DNA of 64,000 bases. It comes from Corella eumyota. Its lineage: Eukaryota; Chordata; Ascidiacea; Phlebobranchia; Corellidae. The notes beneath the pieces were generated by a model that did not search any database, had not been told where the DNA came from, and saw only the letters and a list, made by a program, of their open reading frames with translations. The DNA is taken from positions 2,914,001 through 2,978,000 of the forward strand of contig OY720101.1 in NCBI GenBank assembly GCA_963082875.1. The letters run 5' to 3'. Both the position numbers and the translations under genes were made by a program. Below, piece by piece: positions 1-13,728 of this stretch. Within the stretch, counting starts at the first letter, position 1; each line of letters starts with the position of its first letter.

Positions 1-2534
1 AATATTAATATTCATAAAAGTTATAGGCATATTACATAAAATTTGCTAAATCTTAAAATCCAAATTTAATTGCCTTATTAGATGTGCACTTGTCTAACTT
101 AAATTCCAGATAAAGTAATTTGCAAAAAAAATCTAAAACAAAAAAATTAGGGCGAATTTTTATTTTGGCCAGTTGGCCTTTATGTGACGTCATATGCATA
201 TATAATTATAAGTTGATATAAAAAATTGTGAAAAAAAATTATTTTTTAGATTTTAAATTCCATTTACTATAACAACCGCAGTGACGTAACGAACCTATTT
301 TGAAATTATTAATCAAAAATATTAATATTCATAAAAGTTATAGGCATATTACATAAAATTTGTTAAATCTTAAAATCCAAAATTAATTGCCTTATTAGAT
401 GTGCACTTGTCTAACTTAATATCCAGATAAAGTGATTTGCAAAAAAAATCTAAAACAAAAAAATTAGGGCGAATTTTTATTTTGGCCAGTTGGCCTTTAT
501 GTGACGTCATATGCATATATAATTATAAGTTGATATAAAAAATTGTGAAAAAAATTTATTTTTTAGATTTCAAATTCCATTTACTATAACAACCGCAGTG
601 ACGTAACGAACCTATTTTGAAATTATTAATCAAAAATATTAATATTCATAAAAGTTATAGGCATATTACATAAAATTTGTTAAATCTTAAAATCCAAAAT
701 TAATTGCCTTATTAGATGTGCACTTGTCTAACTTAAATTCCAGATAAAGTGATTTGCAAAAAAAATCTAAAACAAAAAAATTAGGGCGAATTTTTATTTT
801 GGCCAGTTGGCCTTTATGTGACGTCATATGCATATATAATTATAAGTTGATATAAAAAATTGTGAAAAAAATTTATTTTTTAGATTTTAAATTCCATTTA
901 CTATAACAACCGCAGTGACGTAACGAACCTATTTTGAAATTATTAATCAAAAATATTAATATTCATAAAAGTTATAGGCATATTACATAAAATTTGCCAA
1001 ATCTTAAAATCCAAAATTAATTGCCTTATTAGATGCGCACTTGTCTAACTTAAATTCCAGATAAAGTAATTTGCAAAAAAAACTAATACAAAAAAATTAG
1101 GGCGAATTTTTATTTTGGCCAGTTGGCCTTTATGTGACGTCATATGCATATATAATTATAAGTTGATATAAAAAATTGTGAAAAAAATTTATTTTTTAGA
1201 TTTTAAATTTCATTTACTATAACAACCGCAGTAACGTAACGAACCTATTTCAAAATTATTAATCAAAAATATTATTATTCATAAAAGTTATAGGCATATT
1301 ACATAAAATTTGTTAAATCTTAAAATCCAAAATTAATTGCCTTATTAGATGTGCACTTGTCTAACTTAAATTCCAGATAAAGTGATTTGCAAAAAAAATC
1401 TAAAACAAAAAAATTAGGGCGAATTTTTATTTTGGCCAGTTGGCCTTTATGTGACGTCATATGCATATATAATTATAAGTTGATATAAAAAATTGTGAAA
1501 AAAATTTATTTTTTAGATTTTAAATTCCATTAACTATAACAACCGCAGTGACGTAACGAACCTATTTTGAAATTATTAATCAAAAATATTAATATTCATA
1601 AAAGTTATAGGCATATTACATAAAATTTGCCAAATCTTAAAATCCAAAATTAATTGCCTTATTAGATGCGCACTTGTCTAACTTAAATTCCAGATAAAGT
1701 AATTTGCAAAAAAAACTAATACAAAAAAATTAGGGCGAATTTTTATTTTGGCCAGTTGGCCTTTATGTGACGTCATATGCATATATAATTATAAGTTGAT
1801 ATAAAAAATTGTGAAAAAAATTTATTTTTTAGATTTTAAATTTCATTTACTATAACAACCGCAGTAACGTAACGAACCTATTTCAAAATTATTAATCAAA
1901 AATATTATTATTCATAAAAGTTATAGGCATATTACATAAAATTGGCCAAATTTTAAAATCCAAAATTAATTGCCTTATTAGATGTGCACTTGTCTAACTT
2001 AAATTCCAGATAAAGAAATTTGCAAAAAAAATCTAAAACAAAAAAATTAGGGCAAATTTTTATTTTGGCCAGTTGGCCTTTATATGACGTCATATGCATA
2101 TATAATTATAAGTTGATATAAAAAATTGTGAAAAAAATTTATTTTTTAGATTTTAAATTCCATTTACTATAACAACCGCAGTGACGTAACGAACCTATTT
2201 TGAAATTATTAATCAAAAATATTAATATTCATAAAAGTTATAGGCATATTACATAAAATTTGTTAAATCTTAAAATTCAAAATTAATTGCCTTATTAGAT
2301 GTGCACTTGTCTAACTTAAATTCCAGATAAAGTGATTTGCAAAAAAAATCTAAAACAAAAAAATTAGGGCGAATTTTTATTTTGGCCAGTTGGCCTTTAT
2401 GTGACGTCATATGCATATATAATTATAAGTTGATATAAAAAATTGTGAAAAAAATTTATTTTTTAGATTTCAAATTCCATTTACTATAACAACCACAGTA
2501 ACGTAACGAACCTATTTTGAAATTATTAATCAAA
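1..2534. repeat. Eight-monomer higher-order repeat, copy 1
   Basis: Eight consecutive monomers with recognisable private variants (ccaaatttaatt in monomer 1, taatatcc in monomer 2, gggcaaattt and tatatgacg in monomer 7). They recur in the same order at an offset of 2534 bp. Only a few differences were noticed by eye, for example ttaactat near 1533 against tttactat near 4067. Confidence 0.9.
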
Positions 2535-5068
2535 AATATTAATATTCATAAAAGTTATAGGCATATTACATAAAATTTGCTAAATCTTAAAATCCAAATT
2601 TAATTGCCTTATTAGATGTGCACTTGTCTAACTTAAATTCCAGATAAAGTAATTTGCAAAAAAAATCTAAAACAAAAAAATTAGGGCGAATTTTTATTTT
2701 GGCCAGTTGGCCTTTATGTGACGTCATATGCATATATAATTATAAGTTGATATAAAAAATTGTGAAAAAAAATTATTTTTTAGATTTTAAATTCCATTTA
2801 CTATAACAACCGCAGTGACGTAACGAACCTATTTTGAAATTATTAATCAAAAATATTAATATTCATAAAAGTTATAGGCATATTACATAAAATTTGTTAA
2901 ATCTTAAAATCCAAAATTAATTGCCTTATTAGATGTGCACTTGTCTAACTTAATATCCAGATAAAGTGATTTGCAAAAAAAATCTAAAACAAAAAAATTA
3001 GGGCGAATTTTTATTTTGGCCAGTTGGCCTTTATGTGACGTCATATGCATATATAATTATAAGTTGATATAAAAAATTGTGAAAAAAATTTATTTTTTAG
3101 ATTTCAAATTCCATTTACTATAACAACCGCAGTGACGTAACGAACCTATTTTGAAATTATTAATCAAAAATATTAATATTCATAAAAGTTATAGGCATAT
3201 TACATAAAATTTGTTAAATCTTAAAATCCAAAATTAATTGCCTTATTAGATGTGCACTTGTCTAACTTAAATTCCAGATAAAGTGATTTGCAAAAAAAAT
3301 CTAAAACAAAAAAATTAGGGCGAATTTTTATTTTGGCCAGTTGGCCTTTATGTGACGTCATATGCATATATAATTATAAGTTGATATAAAAAATTGTGAA
3401 AAAAATTTATTTTTTAGATTTTAAATTCCATTTACTATAACAACCGCAGTGACGTAACGAACCTATTTTGAAATTATTAATCAAAAATATTAATATTCAT
3501 AAAAGTTATAGGCATATTACATAAAATTTGCCAAATCTTAAAATCCAAAATTAATTGCCTTATTAGATGCGCACTTGTCTAACTTAAATTCCAGATAAAG
3601 TAATTTGCAAAAAAAACTAATACAAAAAAATTAGGGCGAATTTTTATTTTGGCCAGTTGGCCTTTATGTGACGTCATATGCATATATAATTATAAGTTGA
3701 TATAAAAAATTGTGAAAAAAATTTATTTTTTAGATTTTAAATTTCATTTACTATAACAACCGCAGTAACGTAACGAACCTATTTCAAAATTATTAATCAA
3801 AAATATTATTATTCATAAAAGTTATAGGCATATTACATAAAATTTGTTAAATCTTAAAATCCAAAATTAATTGCCTTATTAGATGTGCACTTGTCTAACT
3901 TAAATTCCAGATAAAGTGATTTGCAAAAAAAATCTAAAACAAAAAAATTAGGGCGAATTTTTATTTTGGCCAGTTGGCCTTTATGTGACGTCATATGCAT
4001 ATATAATTATAAGTTGATATAAAAAATTGTGAAAAAAATTTATTTTTTAGATTTTAAATTCCATTTACTATAACAACCGCAGTGACGTAACGAACCTATT
4101 TTGAAATTATTAATCAAAAATATTAATATTCATAAAAGTTATAGGCATATTACATAAAATTTGCCAAATCTTAAAATCCAAAATTAATTGCCTTATTAGA
4201 TGCGCACTTGTCTAACTTAAATTCCAGATAAAGTAATTTGCAAAAAAAACTAATACAAAAAAATTAGGGCGAATTTTTATTTTGGCCAGTTGGCCTTTAT
4301 GTGACGTCATATGCATATATAATTATAAGTTGATATAAAAAATTGTGAAAAAAATTTATTTTTTAGATTTTAAATTTCATTTACTATAACAACCGCAGTA
4401 ACGTAACGAACCTATTTCAAAATTATTAATCAAAAATATTATTATTCATAAAAGTTATAGGCATATTACATAAAATTGGCCAAATTTTAAAATCCAAAAT
4501 TAATTGCCTTATTAGATGTGCACTTGTCTAACTTAAATTCCAGATAAAGAAATTTGCAAAAAAAATCTAAAACAAAAAAATTAGGGCAAATTTTTATTTT
4601 GGCCAGTTGGCCTTTATATGACGTCATATGCATATATAATTATAAGTTGATATAAAAAATTGTGAAAAAAATTTATTTTTTAGATTTTAAATTCCATTTA
4701 CTATAACAACCGCAGTGACGTAACGAACCTATTTTGAAATTATTAATCAAAAATATTAATATTCATAAAAGTTATAGGCATATTACATAAAATTTGTTAA
4801 ATCTTAAAATCCAAAATTAATTGCCTTATTAGATGTGCACTTGTCTAACTTAAATTCCAGATAAAGTGATTTGCAAAAAAAATCTAAAACAAAAAAATTA
4901 GGGCGAATTTTTATTTTGGCCAGTTGGCCTTTATGTGACGTCATATGCATATATAATTATAAGTTGATATAAAAAATTGTGAAAAAAATTTATTTTTTAG
5001 ATTTCAAATTCCATTTACTATAACAACCGCAGTGACGTAACGAACCTATTTTGAAATTATTAATCAAA
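2535..5068. repeat. Eight-monomer higher-order repeat, copy 2
   Basis: Near-identical second copy of 1-2534 with the same order of monomer subtypes. The near identity means either a recent unequal exchange or an assembly duplication. Confidence 0.9.
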
Positions 5069-6968
5069 AATATTAATATTCATAAAAGTTATAGGCATAT
5101 TACATAAAATTTGTTAAATCTTAAAATCCAAAATTAATTGCCTTATTAGATGTGCACTTGTCTAACTTAAATTCCAGATAAAGTGATTTGCAAAAAAAAT
5201 CTAAAACAAAAAAATTAGGGCGAATTTTTATTTTGGCCAGTTGGCCTTTATGTGACGTCATATGCATATATAATTATAAGTTGATATAAAAAATTGTAAA
5301 AAAAATTTATTTTTTAGATTTTAAATTCCATTTACTATAACAACCGCAGTGACGTAACGAACCTATTTTGAAATTATTAATCAAAAATATTAATATTCAT
5401 AAAAGTTATAGGCATATTACATAAAATTTGCCAAATCTTAAAATCCAAAATTAATTGCCTTATTAGATGCGCACTTGTCTAACTTAAATTCCAGATAAAG
5501 TAATTTGCAAAAAAAACTAATACAAAAAAATTAGGGCGAATTTTTATTTTGGCCAGTTGGCCTTTATGTGACGTCATATGCATATATAATTATAAGTTGA
5601 TATAAAAAATTGTGAAAAAAATTTATTTTTTAGATTTTAAATTTCATTTACTATAACAACCGCAGTAACGTAACGAACCTATTTCAAAATTATTAATCAA
5701 AAATATTAATATTCATAAAAGTTATAGGCATATTACATAAAATTTGTTAAATCTTAAAATCCAAAATTAATTGCTTTATTAGATGTGCACTTGTCTAACT
5801 TAAATTCCAGATAAAGTGATTTGCAAAAAAAATCTAAAACAAAAAAATTAGGGCGAATTTTTATTTTGGCCAGTTGGCCTTTATGTGACGTCATATGCAT
5901 ATATAATTATAAGTTGATATAAAAAATTGTGAAAAAAATTTATTTTTTAGATTTTAAATTCCATTTACTATAACAACCGCAGTGACGTAACGAACCTATT
6001 TTGAAATTATTAATCAAAAATATTAATATTCATAAAAGTTATAGGCATATTACATAAAATTTGCCAAATCTTAAAATCCAAAATTAATTGCCTTATTAGA
6101 TGCGCACTTGTCTAACTTAAATTCCAGATAAAGTAATTTGCAAAAAAAACTAATACAAAAAAATTAGGGCGAATTTTTATTTTGGCCAGTTGGCCTTTAT
6201 GTGACGTCATATGCATATATAATTATAAGTTGATATAAAAAATTGTGAAAAAAATTTATTTTTTAGATTTTAAATTTCATTTACTATAACAACCGCAGTA
6301 ACGTAACGAACCTATTTCAAAATTATTAATCAAAAATATTATTATTCATAAAAGTTATAGGCATATTACATAAAATTGGCCAAATTTTAAAATCCAAAAT
6401 TAATTGCCTTATTAGATGTGCACTTGTCTAACTTAAATTCCAGATAAAGAAATTTGCAAAAAAAATCTAAAACAAAAAAATTAGGGCAAATTTTTATTTT
6501 GGCCAGTTGGCCTTTATGTGACGTCATATGCATATATAATTATAAGTTGATATAAAAAATTGTGAAAAAAATTTATTTTTTAGATTTTAAATTCCATTTA
6601 CTATAACAACCGCAGTGACGTAACGAACCTATTTTGAAATTATTAATCAAAAATATTAATATTCATAAAAGTTATAGGCATATTACATAAAATTTGTTAA
6701 ATCTTAAAATCCAAAATTAATTGCCTTATTAGATGTGCACTTGTCTAACTTAAATTCCAGATAAAGTGATTTGCAAAAAAAATCTAAAACAAAAAAATTA
6801 GGGCGAATTTTTATTTTGGCCAGTTGGCCTTTATGTGACGTCATATGCATATATAATTATAAGTTGATATAAAAAATTGTGAAAAAAATTTATTTTTTAG
6901 ATTTCAAATTCCATTTACTATAACAACCGCAGTGACGTAACGAACCTATTTTGAAATTATTAATCAAA
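5069..6968. repeat. Six-monomer (~1900 bp) higher-order repeat
   Basis: Monomers 3-8 of the eight-monomer unit recur here without monomers 1 and 2. The 1900 bp block therefore occurs three times (635-2534, 3169-5068, 5069-6968). From 6969 a shortened version follows that lacks two of the six monomers, as expected from unequal crossing-over. Confidence 0.85.
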
Positions 6969-9900
6969 AATATTAATATTCATAAAAGTTATAGGCATAT
7001 TACATAAAATTTGTTAAATCTTAAAATCCAAAATTAATTGCCTTATTAGATGTGCACTTGTCTAACTTAAATTCCAGATAAAGTGATTTGCAAAAAAAAT
7101 CTAAAACAAAAAAATTAGGGCGAATTTTTATTTTGGCCAGTTGGCCTTTATGTGACGTCATATGCATATATAATTATAAGTTGATATAAAAAATTGTGAA
7201 AAAAATTTATTTTTTAGATTTTAAATTCCATTTACTATAACAACCGCAGTGACGTAACGAACCTATTTTGAAATTATTAATCAAAAATATTAATATTCAT
7301 AAAAGTTATAGGCATATTACATAAAATTTGCCAAATCTTAAAATCCAAAATTAATTGCCTTATTAGATGCGCACTTGTCTAACTTAAATTCCAGATAAAG
7401 TAATTTGCAAAAAAAACTAATACAAAAAAATTAGGGCGAATTTTTATTTTGGCCAGTTGGCCTTTATGTGACGTCATATGCATATATAATTATAAGTTGA
7501 TATAAAAAATTGTGAAAAAAATTTATTTTTTAGATTTTAAATTTCATTTACTATAACAACCGCAGTAACGTAACGAACCTATTTCAAAATTATTAATCAA
7601 AAATATTATTATTCATAAAAGTTATAGGCATATTACATAAAATTGGCCAAATTTTAAAATCCAAAATTAATTGCCTTATTAGATGTGCACTTGTCTAACT
7701 TAAATTCCAGATAAAGAAATTTGCAAAAAAAATCTAAAACAAAAAAATTAGGGCAAATTTTTATTTTGGCCAGTTGGCCTTTATGTGACGTCATATGCAT
7801 ATATAATTATAAGTTGATATAAAAAATTGTGAAAAAAATTTATTATTTAGATTTCAAATTCCATTTACTATAACAACTACAGTAACGTAACGGACCTATT
7901 TTGAAATTATTAATCAAAAATATTAATATTCATAAAAGTTATAGGCATATTACATAAAATTTGCTAAATCTTAAAATTCAAAATTAATTGCCTTATTAGA
8001 TGTGCACTTGTCTAACTTAAATTCCAGATAAAGTAATTTGCAAAAAAAATCTAAAACAAAAAAATTAGGGCGAATTTTTATTTTGGCCAGTTGGCCTTTA
8101 TGTGACGTCATATGCATATATAATTATAAGTTGATATAAAAAATTGTGAAAAAAATTTATTTTTTAGATTTCAAATTCTATTTACTATAACAACCACAGT
8201 AACGTAACGAACCTATTTTGAAATTATTAATCAAAAATATTAATATTCATAAAAGTTATAGGCATATTACATAAAATTTGCTAAATCTTAAAATCCAAAA
8301 TTAATTGCCTTATTAGATGTGCACTTGTCTAACTTAAATTCCAGATAAAGTAATTTGCAAAAAAAATCTAAAACAAAAAAATTAGGGCGAATTTTTATTT
8401 TGGCCAGTTGGCCTTTATGTGACGTCATATGCATATATAATTATAAGTTGATATAAAAAATTGTGAAAAAAATTTATTTTTTAGATTTTAAATTTCATTT
8501 ACTATAACAACCGCAGTAACGTAACAAACCTATTTTAAAATTATTAATCAAAAATATTAATATTCATAAAAGTTATAGGCATATTACATAAAATTTGCCA
8601 AATCTTAAAATCCAAAATGAATTGCCTTATTAGATGTGCACTTGTCTAACTTAAATTCCAGATAAAGAAATTTGGAAAAAAATCTAAAACAAAAAAATTA
8701 GGGCGAATTTTTATTTTGGCCAGTTGGCCTTTATGTGACGTCATATGCATATATAATTATAAGTTGATATAAAAAATTGTGAAAAAAATTTATTTTTTAG
8801 ATTTCAAGTTCCATTTACTATAACAACCACAGTAACGTAACGAACCTATTTTGAAATTATTAATCAAAAATATTAATATTCATAAAAGTTATAGGCATAT
8901 TACATAAAATTTGCTAAATCTTAAAATCCAAAATTAATTGCCTTATTAGATGTGCACTTGTCTAACTTAAATTCCAGATAAAGTAATTTGCAAAAAAAAT
9001 CTAAAACAAAAAAATTAGGGCGAATTTTTATTTTGGCCAGTTGGCCTTTATGTGACGTCATATGCATATATAATTATAAGTTGATATAAAAAATTGTGAA
9101 AAAAATTTATTTTTTAGATTTTAAATTTCATTTACTATAACAACCGCAGTAACGTAACAAACCTATTTTAAAATTATTAATCAAAAATATTAATATTCAT
9201 AAAAGTTATAGGCATATTACATAAAATTTGCCAAATTTTAAAGTCCAAAATTAATAGCCTTATTAGATGCGCACTTGTCTAACTTAAATTCCAGATAAAG
9301 AAATTTGCAAAAAAAATCTAAAACAAAAAAATTAGGGCGAATTTTTATTTTGGCCAGTTGGCCTTTATGTGACGTCATATGCATATATAATTATAAGTTG
9401 ATATAAAAAATTGTGAAAAAAATTTATTTTTTAGATTTCAAATTCCATTTACTATAACAACCGCAGTAACGTAACAAACCTATTTTGAAATTATTTATCA
9501 AAAATATTAATATTCATAAAAATTATAGGCATATTACATAAAATTTGCCAAATCTTAAAATCTAAAATGAATTGCCTTATTAGATGTGCACTTGTCTAAC
9601 TTAAATTCCAGATAAAGAAATTTGCAAAAAAATCTAAAACAAAAAAATTAGGGCGAATTTTTATTTTGGCCAGTTGGCCTTTATGTGACGTCATATGCAT
9701 ATATAATTATAAGTTGATATAAAAAATTGTGAAAAAAATTTATTTTTTAGATTTCAAATTCCATTTACTATAACAACCGCAGTGACGTAACGAACCTATT
9801 TTGAAATTATTAATCAAAAATATTAATATTCATAAAAGTTATAGGCATATTACATAAAATTTGTTAAATCTTAAAATCCAAAATTAATTGCCTTATTAGA

Positions 9901-11395
9901 TGTGCACTTGTCTAACTTAAATTCCAGATAAAGTAATTTGCAAAAAAAATCTAAAACAAAAAAATTAGGGCGAATTTTTATTTTGGCCAGTTGGCCTTTA
10001 TGTGACGTCATATGCATATATAATTATAAGTTGATATAAAAAATTGTGAAAAAAATTTATTTTTTAGATTTCAAATTCCATTTACTATAACAACCGCAGT
10101 GACGTAACGAACCTATTTTGAAATTATTAATCAAAAATATTAATATTCATAAAAGTTATAGGCATATTACATAAAATTTGTTAAATCTTAAAATCCAAAA
10201 TTAATTGCCTTATTAGATGTGCACTTGTCTAACTTAAATTCCAGATAAAGTGATTTGCAAAAAAAATCTAAAACAAAAAAATTAGGGCGAATTTTTATTT
10301 TGGCCAGTTGGCCTTTATGTGACGTCATATGCATATATAATTATAAGTTGATATAAAAAATTGTGAAAAAAATTTATTTTTTAGATTTTAAATTCCATTT
10401 ACTATAACAACCGCAGTGACGTAATGAACCTATTTTGAAATCATTAATCAAAAATATTAATATTCATAAAAGTTATAGGCATATTACATAAAATTTACCA
10501 AATCTTAAAATCCAAAATTAATTGCCTTATTAGATGCGCACTTGTCTAACTTAAATTCCAGATAAAGTAATTTGCAAAAAAAACTAATACAAAAAAATTA
10601 GGGCGAATTTTTATTTTGGCCAGTTGGCCTTTATGTGACGTCATATGCATATATAATTATAAGTTGATATAAAAAATTGTGAAAAAAATTTATTTTTTAG
10701 ATTTTAAATTTCATTTACTATAACAACCGCAGTATTGTAACGAACCTATTTCAAAATTATTAATCAAAAATATTATTATTCATAAAAGTTATAGGCATAT
10801 TACATAAAATTGGCCAAATTTTAAAATCCAAAATTAATTGCCTTATTAGATGTGCACTTGTCTAACTTAAATTCCAGATAAAGAAATTTTCAAAAAAAAT
10901 CTAAAACAAAAAAATTAGGGCAAATTTTTATTTTGGCCAGTTGGCCTTTATGTGACGTCATATGCATATATAATTATAAGTTGATATAAAAAATTGTGAA
11001 AAAAATTTATTTTTTAGATTTTAAATTTTATTTACTATAACAACCGCAGTAACGTAACGAACCTATTTTAAAATTATTAATCAAAAATATTAATATTCAT
11101 AAAAGTTATAGGCATATTACATAAAATTTGCCAAATTTTAAAATCCAAAATTAATAGCCTTATTAGATGTGCACTTGTCTAACTTAAATTCCAGATAAAG
11201 AAATTTGCAAAAAAAATCTAAAACAAAAAAATTAGGGCGAATTTTTATTTTGGCCAGTTGGCCTTTATGTGACGTCATATGCATATATAATTATAAGTTG
11301 ATATAAAAAATTGTGAAAAAAATTTATTTTTTAGATTTCAAATTCCATTTACTATAACAACCGCAGTAACGTAACAAACCTATTTTGAAATTATT

Positions 11396-13297
11396 TATCA
11401 AAAATATTAATATTCATAAAAATTATAGGCATATTACATAAAATTTGCCAAATCTTAAAATCCAAAATTAATTGCCTTATTAGATACGCACTTGTCTAAC
11501 TTAAATTCCAGATAAAGAAATTTGCAAAAAAAATCTAAAACAAAAAAATTAGGGCGAATTTTTATTTTGTCCAGTTGGCCTTTATGTGACGTCATATGCA
11601 TATATAATTATAAGTTAATATAAAAAATTGTGAAAAAAATTTATTTTTTAGATTTTAAATTCCATTTACTATAAGAACCGCAGTAACGTAACGAACCTAT
11701 TTTGAAATTATTAATCAAAAATATTAATATTCATAAAAGTTATAGGCATATTACATGAAATTTGCCAAATCTTAAAATCCAAAATTAATTGCCTTATTAG
11801 ATGCGCACTTGTCTACCTTAAATTCCAGATAAAGAAATTTGCAAAAAAAATCTAAAACAAAAAAATTAGGGCGAATTTTTATTTTGGCCAGTTGGCCTTT
11901 ATGTGACGTCATATGCATATATAATTATAAGTTGATATAAAAAATTGTAAAAAAAAATTATTTTTTAGATTTTAAATTCCATTTACTATAACAACTGCAG
12001 TAACGTAACGAACCTATTTTGAAATTATTAATCAAAAATATTAATATTCATAAAAGTTATAGGCATATTACATAAAATTTGCCAAATCTTAAAATCCAAA
12101 ATGAATTGCATTATTAGATGCGCACTTGTCTAACTTAAATTCCAGATAAAGAAATTTGCAAAAAAAATCTAAAACAAAAAAATTAGGGCGAATTTTTATT
12201 TTGGCCAGTTGGCCTTTATGTGACGTCATATGCATATATAATTATAAGTTGATATAAAAAATTGTGAAAAAAATTTATTTTTTAGATTTCAAATTCCATT
12301 TACTATAACAACCGCAGTAACGTAACAAACCTATTTTGAAATTATTTATCAAAAATATTAATATTCATAAAAATTATAGGCATATTACATAAAATTTGCC
12401 AAATCTTAAAATCCAAAATTAATTGCCTTATTAGATACGCACTTGTCTAACTTAAATTCCAGATAAAGAAATTTGCAAAAAAAATCTAAAACAAAAAAAT
12501 TAGGGCGAATTTTTATTTTGTCCAGTTGGCCTTTATGTGACGTCATATGCATATATAATTATAAGTTAATATAAAAAATTGTGAAAAAAATTTATTTTTT
12601 AGATTTTAAATTCCATTTACTATAAGAACCGCAGTAACGTAACGAACCTATTTTGAAATTATTAATCAAAAATATTAATATTCATAAAAGTTATAGGCAT
12701 ATTACATGAAATTTGCCAAATCTTAAAATCCAAAATTAATTGCCTTATTAGATTCGCACTTGTCTACCTTAAATTCCAGATAAAGAAATTTGCAAAAAAA
12801 ATCTAAAACAAAAAAATTAGGGCGAATTTTTATTTTGGCCAGTTGGCCTTTATGTGACGTCATATGCATATATAATTATAAGTTGATATAAAAAATTGTA
12901 AAAAAAAATTATTTTTTAGATTTTAAATTCCATTTACTATAACAACTGCAGTAACGTAACGAACCTATTTTGAAATTATTAATCAAAAATATTAATATTC
13001 ATAAAAGTTATAGGCATATTACATAAAATTTGCCAAATCTTAAAATCCAAAATGAATTGCATTATTAGATGCGCACTTGTCTAACTTAAATTCCAGATAA
13101 AGAAATTTGCAAAAAAAATCTAAAACAAAAAAATTAGGGCGAATTTTTATTTTGGCCAGTTGGACTTTATGTGACGTCATATGCATATATAATTATAAAT
13201 TGATATAAAAAATTGTGAAAAAAAAATATTTTTTAGATTTTAAATTCCATTTACTATAACAACTGCAGTAACGTAACAAACCTATTTTGAAATTATT
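11396..13297. repeat. Three-monomer (951 bp) higher-order repeat, two copies
   Basis: Diagnostic variants recur exactly 951 bp apart: agatacgcac at 11485 and 12436, ttttgtccag at about 11566 and 12517, and ataagaaccg at about 11672 and 12623. This part of the array uses a different higher-order register from the left part. Confidence 0.87.
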
Positions 13298-13650
13298 TAT
13301 CAAAAATATTAATATTCATAAAAATTATAGTCATATTACATAAAATTTGCCAAATCTTAAAATCCAAAATTAATTGCCTTATTAGATGTGCACTTGTCTA
13401 ACTTAAATTCCAGATAAAGTAATTTGCAAAAAAAATCTAAAACAAAAAAATTAGGGCGAATTTTTATTTTGGCTAGTTGGCCTTTATGTGACGTCATATG
13501 CATATATAATTATATAAGTTGAAAAATTGTGAAAAAAATTTATTTTTTAGATTTTAAATTCCATTTACTATAACAACTGCAGTAACGTAACAAACCTATT
13601 TTGAAATTATTAATCAAAAATATTAATATCCATAAAAGTTATAGGCATAT

Positions 13651-13728
13651 TTGACAACAAAAATACAATATTTGACAATTTGACAACAAAAATACAATAC
13701 ATCTATCTTAAATGTGGTTAAACCATAT
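13651..13728. other. Junction of arrestin-1 3' flank with satellite
   Basis: Homology between the flanks 3' of the two arrestin stop codons ends here. The satellite on the left breaks off within a monomer and is followed by a short direct duplication of tttgacaacaaaaatacaat. In copy 2 the corresponding point is about 19864. Anything that once lay 3' of copy 1 has been replaced by satellite. Confidence 0.75.

Larger units (their letters stand above)
1..13650. repeat. 317-bp satellite array with higher-order repeats
   Basis: Seen directly: about 43 head-to-tail copies of a ~317 bp AT-rich monomer, with monomer starts at 1, 318, 635, 952 and so on, running off the left edge. Individual monomers vary by one or two bases in length. 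Each carries a GGCCAGTTGGCC imperfect inverted repeat, a TGACGTCA palindrome, ATATGCATAT and a TATA-like stretch, between poly-A/poly-T tracts. Monomer subtypes can be told apart by shared variants (gctaaa, gttaaa or gccaaa; gtgcac or gcgcac; atctaaaac or actaatac). No open reading frame of note occurs. The right end stops abruptly at about 13650, roughly 80 bp beyond the stop codon of the adjacent arrestin. Family unknown to me; it behaves as a satellite maintained by unequal exchange. Confidence 0.97.

Noticed and set aside
1-13650. CRISPR-like regular repeats
   Set aside because: The entire 317 bp monomer repeats without unique spacers, in a eukaryotic context; it is a satellite.
1-13650. 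LTR or other long terminal repeats
   Set aside because: No internal coding region, no TG...CA ends and many head-to-tail copies; nothing indicates a retroelement.
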